A DNA stretch of 64,000 nucleotides from Acrocarpospora phusangensis (GTDB taxonomy: Bacteria > Actinomycetota > Actinomycetes > Streptosporangiales > Streptosporangiaceae): positions 124,001 to 188,000 of the forward strand of contig NZ_BOOA01000005.1 in the NCBI RefSeq assembly GCF_016862995.1, read 5' to 3'. The translations under genes were made by a program, and so were the position numbers. Below, piece after piece: positions 51,996 through 59,263 of this stretch. Positions within the stretch are counted from its first letter, which is position 1, and each line of letters starts with the position of its first letter. Under the pieces are notes generated by a model, which made no database searches, was not told where the DNA came from, and worked only from the letters and a program-made list of their open reading frames with translations.

Positions 51996-52945
51996 CGTGC
52001 GCTGACCTCCTTGTTGCCGTGACCGGTGAGAGCGAGGAAGACGTCATCCAGATCCGGGGTGTGCACCGACAGTTCCTCGACGTCGATGGAATGCGCGTCG
52101 AGCCGATCCAGCAGCGCGCGCAGCGACCGCACCCCGCCGTCGCCGGGAACACGCAAGGTCAGCTCCTCGTCGTCCCTGGTGGACTCGGCCAGGACCCGTG
52201 CCGCCACGTCGAGTTCGGGCCGCCCGGCGAACCGCAGCCGCACATGGCTGCCGGGAACCCGCCGCTTGAGCTCGTCGGCGGTCCCCTCGGCGACCAGCCG
52301 CCCCTGATCGAGTACGGCGATGCGGTCGGCCAGTTCGTCGGCCTCCTCCAGATACTGGGTGGTGAGGAAGATCGTCATACCGCCGGCGACCAGCTCCCGG
52401 ATGATCTCCCACATGATGCGGCGGCTACGCGGATCGAGCCCCGTCGTCGGCTCGTCCAGGAAAATGATCTTCGGCTGGCCGACCAGGGTCATGGCGAGGT
52501 CCAGCTTGCGGCGCATGCCGCCGGAGTAGGACGACGCCAGCTTGCCCGCCGCTTCCCCCAGGTCGAACCGGGCGAGCAGCCGGGCGGCGATCCGTCTGCC
52601 CTCCGCCTTGGGCAGGTGCAGGAGATCCGCCATCATCAGCAGGTTCTCCTCGCCGGTGAGCAGGTCGTCCACCGAGGCGAACTGCCCGGTGACCCCGATC
52701 GCCGCGCGTACCGCCTTGGTCTCCGTGGTCACGTCGTGCCCGGCGACGACCACCTTGCCGGCGTCCGGCGCCAGCAGCGTGGTCAGCACGTTCACCGTCG
52801 TCGTCTTGCCGGCGCCGTTGGGCCCGAGCAGGGCGAAGATCGTGCCCGTCCGCACGTCCAGGTCGATGCCGTCCAGCACGATCTTGTCTTTGTACGCCTT
52901 CCGCAGCCCCGAGGCCGCGATCGCTGATCCGTTCATGGCATTCAC
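51992..52945 (-). CDS. ABC exporter ATP-binding protein (DrrA-like)
   Basis: The 317-residue ATPase has Walker A GPNGAGKTT, signature YSGGMRRKLDLAMTL, Walker B IIFLDEPTTGLD and the DrrA-family C-terminal domain ending DVEELSVHTPDLDDVFLALTGH. With the DrrB-like permease it would export a hydrophobic compound. ATGs at 52945 and 52936 are both usable. A MarR gene lies 153 bp upstream on the same strand and may regulate it. Confidence 0.94.
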   Translation of the reverse strand: MNAMNGSAIAASGLRKAYKDKIVLDGIDLDVRTGTIFALLGPNGAGKTTTVNVLTTLLAPDAGKVVVAGHDVTTETKAVRAAIGVTGQFASVDDLLTGEENLLMMADLLHLPKAEGRRIAARLLARFDLGEAAGKLASSYSGGMRRKLDLAMTLVGQPKIIFLDEPTTGLDPRSRRIMWEIIRELVAGGMTIFLTTQYLEEADELADRIAVLDQGRLVAEGTADELKRRVPGSHVRLRFAGRPELDVAARVLAESTRDDEELTLRVPGDGGVRSLRALLDRLDAHSIDVEELSVHTPDLDDVFLALTGHGNKEVSAR

Positions 52946-53098
52946 GATCGCGGAGCGCTCTGATATCGGGCCGTCGCCGTGCTGACGCGGCCGCTGACAC
53001 GGATCAGAGGGGGAGAGTGCCCAGGTCCACGGCGTTGGCCATGCTTGATCACGCTCGGACGGTACGCGACGGTCATGTTGAACACCGTCCGTCTTGCG

Positions 53099-53551
53099 TT
53101 ATTGCGTCCTGGTCTGGCGTTCGGCGACCAGCTTGAAGACCCGCTTGAACTCCGCGTACGCCTCCTCGCCCGCCACCCGCGCGTGCTCCGCCTCGATCTC
53201 CACGAGGACGGCGTCCGACTTCACCATGTGATCGAGGCCCAGTTCGGTGGGCACGATCAGCTTGGCCCTGCGGTCGGCGGGATCCGGCTGCCGTTCCACG
53301 TACCCGAGCGCCACTAACTCGTCCACCAGGGTGCCGATCACCTGCTTGTGCTGGCCCGACTGCGCGGCCAGGTCGGAGGCCCGGCTGCCCTCCACGTCCA
53401 GGTAGGCCAGCACGGCCCCGTGCCTCGGCCTGACCTGGGGATGCCCCATCTCGGCCAGCCGGGAGAACAGCTCCTTCTGCAGGCTGAACAGCGTCCGGCT
53501 GGACAGGATCCCCAGGTCGGGCACCTGCCGCTTGCGCTCGCTCCTCCGCAC
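53099..53551 (-). CDS. MarR-family transcriptional regulator
   Basis: The 150-residue protein has the MarR fold: SRASDLAAQSGQHKQVIGTLVDELVALGYVERQPDPADRRAKLIVPTELG covers the winged helix at about residues 55-105. The start is a GTG at 53551. TTAGT-C-ACTAA lies 15-25 bp upstream, between this gene and the divergent small monooxygenase-like gene, so it likely represses that gene and itself. Confidence 0.92.
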   Translation of the reverse strand: MRRSERKRQVPDLGILSSRTLFSLQKELFSRLAEMGHPQVRPRHGAVLAYLDVEGSRASDLAAQSGQHKQVIGTLVDELVALGYVERQPDPADRRAKLIVPTELGLDHMVKSDAVLVEIEAEHARVAGEEAYAEFKRVFKLVAERQTRTQ

Positions 53552-53565
53552 CGTACGCCTCCGAT

Positions 53566-53576
53566 TTAGTCACTAA
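53566..53576. promoter_or_regulatory. Palindromic operator next to the MarR gene
   Basis: TTAGTCACTAA has perfect 5-base arms around one central base. It lies between the divergent MarR and monooxygenase-like genes, just upstream of TACTAT/TATATC (53597-53605), a likely -10 for the plus-strand gene. Confidence 0.55.
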
Positions 53577-53614
53577 TTTTGACCATCACTGATTCTTACT
53601 ATATCGTCGTCGGT

Positions 53615-53902
53615 GTGACTACGACAGTGGAAATCACCAGATTCCGTGTGTCTCCCGAGCGCACGACGGACCTCTTGGCCGCCCGTGGCGGGATGATCGC
53701 GGACTTCCAGGCCGACCGGGAGGGCTTCCTGGGCGCCAAGCTGGTCCAGCTGTCCGACGGCGAATGGCTGGACATCGTGGAGTGGCGCTCGTCGGCCGAC
53801 TACGCGGCATCCCGCACCAAGGGCGGCAATCTGCCCAGAATCCAAGCCTTCTTCGCCCTGATCGATGAACTCGTCTCCATGGAAGAGGGCACACTGCGAT
53901 GA
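53615..53902 (+). CDS. Small antibiotic-biosynthesis-monooxygenase-like (ABM, dimeric alpha/beta barrel) protein
   Basis: This protein of about 95 residues has the pattern of a dimeric alpha+beta barrel: VEITRFRVSPERTTDLLAARGGMIADFQADREGFLGAKLVQLSDGEWLDIVEWRSSADY. Such proteins act as cofactorless oxygenases or heme-binding proteins. GTG at 53615 follows a -10-like TACTAT/TATATC by about 10 nt. The stop overlaps the next gene (ATGA), so the two are coupled. Confidence 0.75.
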   Translation: MTTTVEITRFRVSPERTTDLLAARGGMIADFQADREGFLGAKLVQLSDGEWLDIVEWRSSADYAASRTKGGNLPRIQAFFALIDELVSMEEGTLR

Positions 53903-54735
53903 CCATCCTGATCACCGGTGCCAACGGCACCGTCTCCAAAGAGGTCCTGCGCTCGCTGGAGGGCACGGCCGACCTGCGAGTGCTGGTCCGCGACCGGGCC
54001 AAGGCGCCGTCCGGTGCCGAGGTGGCGGTCGGCGACCTCCACCATCCGGAGACGCTGGACCAGGCGTTCAAGGGCGTGGACGCGGTGTGGCTGCTGAACG
54101 CCATGGGCCCGGACTCCGCGCACGCCAGCAGCAACGCGCTCTGGGCGGCCAAGAAGGCGGGTGTGCGGCACATCGTCCGCATGTCGGCCATCGGCGCGGG
54201 GCACGACGCACCGACCCGCAACGGCCGGCTGCACGTGCTGTCGGACCTGGAGCTCGCGGGCTCGGGCCTCGGCTGGACCGTCATCCGGCCGGCGAACTTC
54301 ATGCAGAACATTCTCGGCTCGGTCAACGGCGACACCTTCTACGGCGCTCCGGGCGAGGGCCGGATCGGCATGATCGACGTCCGCGACATCGCCGACTTCG
54401 CGGCCCTCGTCCTCCGCGACCCCACGCCCCACCAGGGCGAGATCTACACGCTCACGGGCCCGGAAAGAATCCGGCTCCGCGACATGACGGACACCCTTTC
54501 CGAGGTGTACGGCAGGCCGCTCACCTACCAGCCGATCAGCCCGGACGACGCGTACCCCATGCTGCTGGAGGCCGGACTGAAGGAGTGGGACGCGGCCGTC
54601 ACCAAGGAGTACATGACCGCCTACGACGCGGGCTGGGGCGACTACACCACGCCCACGTACACCGACGTGACCGGCCGTCCGGGCAGGACGTTCGCCCAGT
54701 TCGCCCGCGACTACGCGGACCAGATCGGCGGATGA
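53899..54735 (+). CDS. NmrA-like/atypical SDR NAD(P)-binding protein
   Basis: The 278-residue protein has ITGANGTVSKEVLRSLEG, the Rossmann Gly motif of extended or atypical SDRs, followed by ADLRVLVRDRAKAP, VAVGDLHHPETLDQAFKGVDAVWLL and IRPANFMQN. It lacks a clear YxxxK, as in NmrA-type redox sensors and reductases. It overlaps the monooxygenase-like gene by 4 nt, so both should be controlled by the adjacent MarR. Confidence 0.9.
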   Translation: MTILITGANGTVSKEVLRSLEGTADLRVLVRDRAKAPSGAEVAVGDLHHPETLDQAFKGVDAVWLLNAMGPDSAHASSNALWAAKKAGVRHIVRMSAIGAGHDAPTRNGRLHVLSDLELAGSGLGWTVIRPANFMQNILGSVNGDTFYGAPGEGRIGMIDVRDIADFAALVLRDPTPHQGEIYTLTGPERIRLRDMTDTLSEVYGRPLTYQPISPDDAYPMLLEAGLKEWDAAVTKEYMTAYDAGWGDYTTPTYTDVTGRPGRTFAQFARDYADQIGG

Positions 54736-54867
54736 GGTCACGGCGGGCGCGCGGGGGCGCCGTCATCGAGAGCGATGTTCGCTCCGTTCCCGCGCCGCCG
54801 GCCGTACGGACAGGAGACGGACTTCCGTCGTAGGCTGCATCTCGCACGTGAGGGACGGGAGTCTGAG

Positions 54868-55539
54868 GTGGCCGAGACGACGCTGACCGAGGTGATGGCC
54901 GAGCTGGCCGAGCTCGAGGATCCGAAGGCACGCGAGGTGAACGAGAGACACGGTGACGATCACGGTGTGAATCTCAGCCACCTGCGCGCGCTCGCGAAGC
55001 GGTTGAAGACGCAGCAGGAACTCGCGTACCGGCTCTGGGAGACGGATGACACGGCGGCGAAACTCCTGGCGATCCTGATCTGCCGTCCGAAGGCGTTCAA
55101 GCGTGACGAGCTGGACGGCATGCTGCGCGAGTCGCGTACGCCCAAGGTGCACGACTGGCTCGTGAACTACGTGGTCAAGAAGAACCCGCACGCCGAGGAG
55201 CTGCGCCCGGCGTGGTCGGCCGATCCGGATCCCGTGGTCGCGAGTGCGGGCTGGGCGCTGACCACCGAACGCGTGGCGAAGAGGCCCGAGGGCCTCGACC
55301 TCGAAGGACTGCTCGACGTCATCGAGGCGGAGATGAAGGACGCCCCGCAACGCCTGCAGTGGGCGATGAACCACTGCCTGGCTCAGATCGGCATCGAGCA
55401 CGCCGAACACCGCTCCCGGGCGCTCGACATCGGTGAGCGCCTGGAGGTGCTCAAGGACTACCCGACCTCCCCGGGCTGCACGTCTCCGTTCGCACCCATC
55501 TGGATCAACGAAATGGTCCGGCGGCGGGACGCCGAGTAG
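54868..55539 (+). CDS. AlkD-like DNA alkylation repair protein (HEAT-repeat glycosylase family)
   Basis: The protein of about 223 residues matches the COG4912-type alkylation repair pattern: LTEVMAELAELEDPKAREVNERHGDDHGVNLSHLRALAKRLK, LICRPKAFKRDELDGML, and WLVNYVVKK, with Trp and Asp residues typical of the HEAT-like groove. AlkD enzymes excise alkylated purines without base flipping. GTG at 54868 has GGGAG about 6 nt upstream; an ATG at 54775 has none. Confidence 0.85.
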   Translation: MAETTLTEVMAELAELEDPKAREVNERHGDDHGVNLSHLRALAKRLKTQQELAYRLWETDDTAAKLLAILICRPKAFKRDELDGMLRESRTPKVHDWLVNYVVKKNPHAEELRPAWSADPDPVVASAGWALTTERVAKRPEGLDLEGLLDVIEAEMKDAPQRLQWAMNHCLAQIGIEHAEHRSRALDIGERLEVLKDYPTSPGCTSPFAPIWINEMVRRRDAE

Positions 55540-55574
55540 GACAATCACGAACGTGCGTTCCCGGTCGCGTGTAA

Positions 55575-55733
55575 TTCGACCGTGAGTGCGATCTTCATCG
55601 CCTGCGTCGCGACATCGTCAAGGGCGGTGCCCTCGTTCAGGTGGGAGGTCATGACGTGGCCGAGGCCGAACTCCTCGCCGTGCTGCCGACGTTCCGTTCG
55701 GCCACAGCGGCGGAACTGGCAGCGCTCGGCTGA
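55575..55733 (+). pseudogene. Possible short coding remnant without a start codon
   Basis: An open stretch of 53 codons between stop codons encodes LHRLRRDIVKGGALVQVGGHDVAEAELLAVLPTFRSATAAELAALG and ends in TGA. Composition and codon pattern look protein-like, but no start, ribosome site or known family was found. It may be the tail of a lost gene. The rest of 55540-55757 holds nothing recognisable. Confidence 0.3.
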
Positions 55734-55757
55734 TGGCGAGAGGCGTGCTGTTCGCGG

Positions 55758-56534
55758 TCAGAATCGGAAGCCGCCGCTGGCCTCGATGCGCTGGCCGGTG
55801 ATCCAGCCGGTGCGGTCGCCGACCAGCGCGGCCACGGCCGGGCCGATGTCCTCGGCGTGGGCGATCCGGCCGAGCGCGGTCATGGCGCTCATGGCCTTCT
55901 GGACGTCCTCGTTGGCCCGGATGTAGCCGCCGGCGAAGTCCGTGGCCACGGGGCCGGGAGCGATGGTGTTGACCGTGATGCCGCGCTTGCCCAGCTCGAC
56001 GGCCCAGTACCGGGTGAGCACCTCGACGGCGCCCTTCATCGAGGCGTACACGGCGTACGGCGCGGTGACGAAGCGGGCCAGCCCGGACGAGAAGTTGACG
56101 ACGCGCCCGCCGTCGGCCAGCAGCGGCGAGGTGTTCTCCGGGGCGGTGGCCAGGGCCTGGGTCAGCAGGTAGACGCCCTTGTAGTGCACGGTGAACAGCT
56201 GGTCGATCGTGTCCTCGTCGGTGGCGCCGAGCGTGGTGTCGCCGGAGGCGCCGGCGTTGTTGATCAGGATGTCGAAGCTGTCGCGTCCCCAGCGGCGGCG
56301 CAGGATCTCGCGCAGCGACTCGGTGAACTCCGCGAACGTGTCGATGCGGGCCATGTCGAGCCGGATCGCCTCCGCTGAGCCGCCGAGGGCGATCACGGCT
56401 TCGACGACCTGCTTCGCCTCGTCCTCGTGGGACCGGTAGGTGAACACGACGTCGACGCCGTCCGCGGCGAACGCTTCGACTACGGCACGGCCGAGACCGC
56501 GGTTCCCACCGGTGACGAGTGCGACCTTGGGCAT
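55758..56534 (-). CDS. Short-chain dehydrogenase/reductase
   Basis: The 258-residue classical SDR has the cofactor motif VTGGNRGLGRAV near residue 8, NNAG in LINNAGASG, the Ser and YxxxK in NFSSGLARFVTAPYAVYASMKGA, and the C-terminal GRIAHAEDIGPAVAALVG, RIEASGGF. It reduces a carbonyl or oxidises an alcohol with NADP(H). GGAGGA lies 8 nt before the ATG at 56534. It is divergent from an XRE regulator with a palindrome between them. Confidence 0.93.
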   Translation of the reverse strand: MPKVALVTGGNRGLGRAVVEAFAADGVDVVFTYRSHEDEAKQVVEAVIALGGSAEAIRLDMARIDTFAEFTESLREILRRRWGRDSFDILINNAGASGDTTLGATDEDTIDQLFTVHYKGVYLLTQALATAPENTSPLLADGGRVVNFSSGLARFVTAPYAVYASMKGAVEVLTRYWAVELGKRGITVNTIAPGPVATDFAGGYIRANEDVQKAMSAMTALGRIAHAEDIGPAVAALVGDRTGWITGQRIEASGGFRF

Positions 56535-56618
56535 GGGATGTTCCTCCGTGGATGATTCCGTACGTTCTGATCCGAGGGTGCCGCTGGATGTCACGGTGAG
56601 CCAGGGGGCGCTTACCCT

Positions 56619-56633
56619 GGGGTTGACAACCCC
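56619..56633. promoter_or_regulatory. Palindrome overlapping a TTGACA element between the SDR and XRE genes
   Basis: GGGGTTG-A-CAACCCC has perfect 7-base arms. It contains TTGACA (56623-56628) on the plus strand. It is probably the operator of the divergent XRE-type regulator. Confidence 0.65.
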
Positions 56634-56669
56634 TGTCTCAGACACGACCGGTCACGGATACTCGGAGGC

Positions 56670-57512
56670 ATGGATCTCGACGCCTTGGCCGCCTTCCTGC
56701 GCAACAGGCGCGACCGGGTGCGTCCACAGGACGTCGGCATCCCGGCCGGCCCCCGGCGGCGGGTGCCCGGGCTGCGCCGGGACGAGGTCGCCCAGCTGGC
56801 CGGCGCGTCCGCCGACTACTACACGCAGCTCGAACGCGGCACCTCGCAGCCGTCCGAGCAGATGCTCGCGGCGCTCTCGCGCGCGCTGCGTCTGACACAT
56901 GACGAGCGCGACTACCTCTTTCGCCTGGCCGGGCGGCCGCTGCCCTCGCCGACCGGCCTCACCGCGCACGTGCAGCCGGGGATGCTCGGCCTGCTCGACC
57001 GGCTGGCGGGCACCCCCGCGATGGTGATCACGGACCTGCACGTCATCCTGGCCCAGAACGCGCTGGCCCGGGCGCTGTTCGGTGCCCCGGTGCAGGGGGG
57101 CGGGCCGCGCGCGAGCTTCCTGTACCGGTGGTTCACCGAGCCCGACAGTCGCGGGATCTACCCGCCGGAGGAGCACGAACACCACTCCAAGGCCTTCGTG
57201 GCCGATCTCCGCGCCGTCGCGGGTCGTCGCGGCCGGGACGCGGACGTCCGCGGCATCGTCGACAACCTGGTGCGTTACAGCGCGGAGTTCGCCGGGCTGT
57301 GGGAGCGGCAGGACGTCGCGGTCCGCCGCGGCGACCGCAAACGCATCGTGCACGCCGAGCTAGGCGTGCTCGACCTGAACTGCCTCACCCTGGTCAGCGA
57401 GGACGGCCGGCAGCGGCTGCTCTGGTTCACCGCCGCACCGGGGTCCGCCGCGGTCGAGCAACTGGAGCTCCTGTCCGTCATCGGCCTCCAGGACCTCGAC
57501 GGCACCGCCTGA
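56670..57512 (+). CDS. XRE-family regulator with MmyB-like ligand-binding domain
   Basis: The 280-residue protein has an N-terminal XRE helix-turn-helix with VPGLRRDEVAQLAGASADYYTQLERGTSQPSEQMLAALSRALRL (about 28-72), then a PAS-like MmyB domain to the end. This subtype in actinobacteria commonly sits divergent to an SDR gene, as here, and is thought to sense a fatty-acid-like ligand. GATACT at 56657-56662 lies 7 nt before the ATG, so the transcript may be leaderless. Confidence 0.92.
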   Translation: MDLDALAAFLRNRRDRVRPQDVGIPAGPRRRVPGLRRDEVAQLAGASADYYTQLERGTSQPSEQMLAALSRALRLTHDERDYLFRLAGRPLPSPTGLTAHVQPGMLGLLDRLAGTPAMVITDLHVILAQNALARALFGAPVQGGGPRASFLYRWFTEPDSRGIYPPEEHEHHSKAFVADLRAVAGRRGRDADVRGIVDNLVRYSAEFAGLWERQDVAVRRGDRKRIVHAELGVLDLNCLTLVSEDGRQRLLWFTAAPGSAAVEQLELLSVIGLQDLDGTA

Positions 57513-57813
57513 CCGTCCTCCTGCCGTCAGCCACGCCGTCACGGCACGTCCGGGTCGGAGGCGCGCGTACGCAATGCCGCTCGGAGTGCGGCGGTGACCT
57601 CGGGGGAGACCGTACCGACGAAATGGACCACTGCCGCCTGGACGTCACCGCTCGGGGGAGGGCGTCGGTTTATGACGTCCTTACTCGACATGCGGTAGAA
57701 ATTCACAGAATTTCTACACGACGTAGAAACGATTCCGGTCCCGTAGCGAACGAGCGCTGTCGCACGCGGCGTCACCTGACCAGCGCGAACACGCATTCAC
57801 GATAAGAGGCGAA
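57513..57813. other. 301-bp gap upstream of the DsbA-VKOR operon
   Basis: No gene is supported in this gap. It becomes AT-rich after 57660 and holds the perfect palindrome at 57695-57717 plus a third half-site GTAGAAAC at 57723-57730. The dsbA-like promoter and AAGAGGCG ribosome site lie at its right end. Confidence 0.7.
57695..57717. promoter_or_regulatory. Perfect 23-bp palindrome upstream of the DsbA-VKOR operon
   Basis: GTAGAAATTC (57695-57704) and GAATTTCTAC (57708-57717) are exact reverse complements around ACA. An additional GTAGAAAC follows at 57723. Ten-base AT-rich arms are very unlikely by chance in this genome, so it should be a regulator-binding site or an RNA hairpin. It lies 97-119 bp before the dsbA-like ATG. 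Confidence 0.75.
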
Positions 57814-58545
57814 ATGCCGGACACCCAGGGCCGCGGCCAGACGGCCAAGGCCAAGATCTCCAAGATGCGCGAGCAGGAGCAGCGCGCCCGCAGGCGCAGG
57901 AAGAACCTCGCCGTCTCGCTGAGCGTGATCGGCGTGTTCGCGGTCGTCCTGGCCGCCGTGTTCGTCGTCAACCGGGTCTCCGGCTCCCAGCCGGCCGACA
58001 TCGCGGCCGGCGAGTCCCGTTACGTACGCGCCGACAGCCACAAGTTGTCGGTCGCCGCCGACGGCAAGGTGACGCTGGTGGAGTTCCTCGACTTCGAGTG
58101 CGAGGCCTGCCGGGCGTACTTCCCCGTGGTGGAGGACCTGCGCAAGGAGTACGCCGGCAAGGTCACCTTCGTCGCCCGCTACTTCCCGCTGCCCGGCCAC
58201 TTCAACGGCGAACGCGCCGCCCGCGCGGTCGAGGCCGCCGCCGGGCAGGGCAAGTTCGAGGCGATGTACCAGCGCATGTACGAGACGCAGGACCAGTGGG
58301 GCGAGAAGCAGGTCCCGGCCGACGAGGTGTTCCGCGGCTTCGCCCAGGCCCTGGCCCTGGACATGACCGCCTGGGAGAAGGCCTACAACGCCCCCGCGAC
58401 GCTGGAGCGGATCAACAAGGACGTCGAGGACGGCAAGGCCGTGGGCGTGGCCGGCACGCCGACGTTCTTCCTCAACGGCGAAAAGATCGAACCCCAGTCC
58501 GTGGACGACTTCAAGGCGGCCATCGATGCAGCACTCGCCGGCTGA
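57814..58545 (+). CDS. DsbA-like thiol-disulfide oxidoreductase, membrane-anchored
   Basis: The 243-residue protein has a basic N-terminal tail, one membrane segment (about residues 32-53) and an extracytoplasmic thioredoxin domain with FLDFECEACRAY, whose CxxC is C96-E-A-C99. A helical insert follows, then cis-Pro in GVAGTPTFFLNG. It would introduce disulfides into exported proteins. AAGAGGCG lies about 6 nt before the ATG. The gene overlaps its redox partner VKOR by 20 nt. Confidence 0.93.
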   Translation: MPDTQGRGQTAKAKISKMREQEQRARRRRKNLAVSLSVIGVFAVVLAAVFVVNRVSGSQPADIAAGESRYVRADSHKLSVAADGKVTLVEFLDFECEACRAYFPVVEDLRKEYAGKVTFVARYFPLPGHFNGERAARAVEAAAGQGKFEAMYQRMYETQDQWGEKQVPADEVFRGFAQALALDMTAWEKAYNAPATLERINKDVEDGKAVGVAGTPTFFLNGEKIEPQSVDDFKAAIDAALAG

Positions 58546-59143
58546 ATCCTTGACGGAAGAGGCGGAAGAGGCCGAGGCGGGGGATCCGTTTCCGCGGTTG
58601 CTGCCCTGGCTGCTGGCGATCGGCGGACTGGCGGGCCTGGCGGCCGCGTTCACCCTGTCCGTAGAGAAGATCGCCCTGCTGAAGGACCCGGCGTACGTGC
58701 CGAGCTGCAGCCTCAACCCCGTCCTGTCCTGCGGTTCGGTGATGAACACCCCGCAGGCCGAGGCGTTCGGCTTCCCCAACCCGCTGCTGGGCGTGGCCGG
58801 CTTCGCGATCGTGACCACGGTCGGCGTCGCCCTGCTGGCGGGCGCGGCGCTACCGCGCTGGTTCTGGCTGGGGCTCCAGGCCGGCGTCACGTTCGGCGTC
58901 GTGTTCGTGCACTGGCTGATCTACCAGAGCCTTTACGTCATCGGCGCGCTGTGCCCGTACTGCATGGTGGTCTGGGCCGTCACCGTCCCTCTGTTCTGGT
59001 ACGTCACCCTGCACAATCTCCGCCGGCTGCGAACCGCCCAGAGCGTCATCGAATATCACGCGGTACCGCTCACGCTGTGGTTCCTGGCCGTCATCGCGGC
59101 GATCGGGGTGCGGTTCTGGTCCTACTGGAGCACCCTGCTCTGA
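58526..59143 (+). CDS. Vitamin K epoxide reductase (VKOR)-family membrane protein
   Basis: The 205-residue protein has four to five membrane segments, the loop cysteines C61 and C69 in SCSLNPVLSCGSVMN, and the active-site CxxC C143-P-Y-C146 in ALCPYCMVVW. Bacterial VKORs reoxidise DsbA-like proteins and pass electrons to menaquinone. Its 20-nt overlap with the DsbA-like gene makes the pair a complete disulfide-forming module. Confidence 0.93.
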   Translation: MQHSPAESLTEEAEEAEAGDPFPRLLPWLLAIGGLAGLAAAFTLSVEKIALLKDPAYVPSCSLNPVLSCGSVMNTPQAEAFGFPNPLLGVAGFAIVTTVGVALLAGAALPRWFWLGLQAGVTFGVVFVHWLIYQSLYVIGALCPYCMVVWAVTVPLFWYVTLHNLRRLRTAQSVIEYHAVPLTLWFLAVIAAIGVRFWSYWSTLL

Positions 59144-59263
59144 CGCCGGAGTGCCGATTCGCCGACGCTGAACGGCAGGTCGGAATCGGGTCTTGCGGGG
59201 ACATTCGCCGATCTTTAGTGTGATCGGTCGTCACCATCGCCGCCGAGGTGGAGAAGGTGGTCG

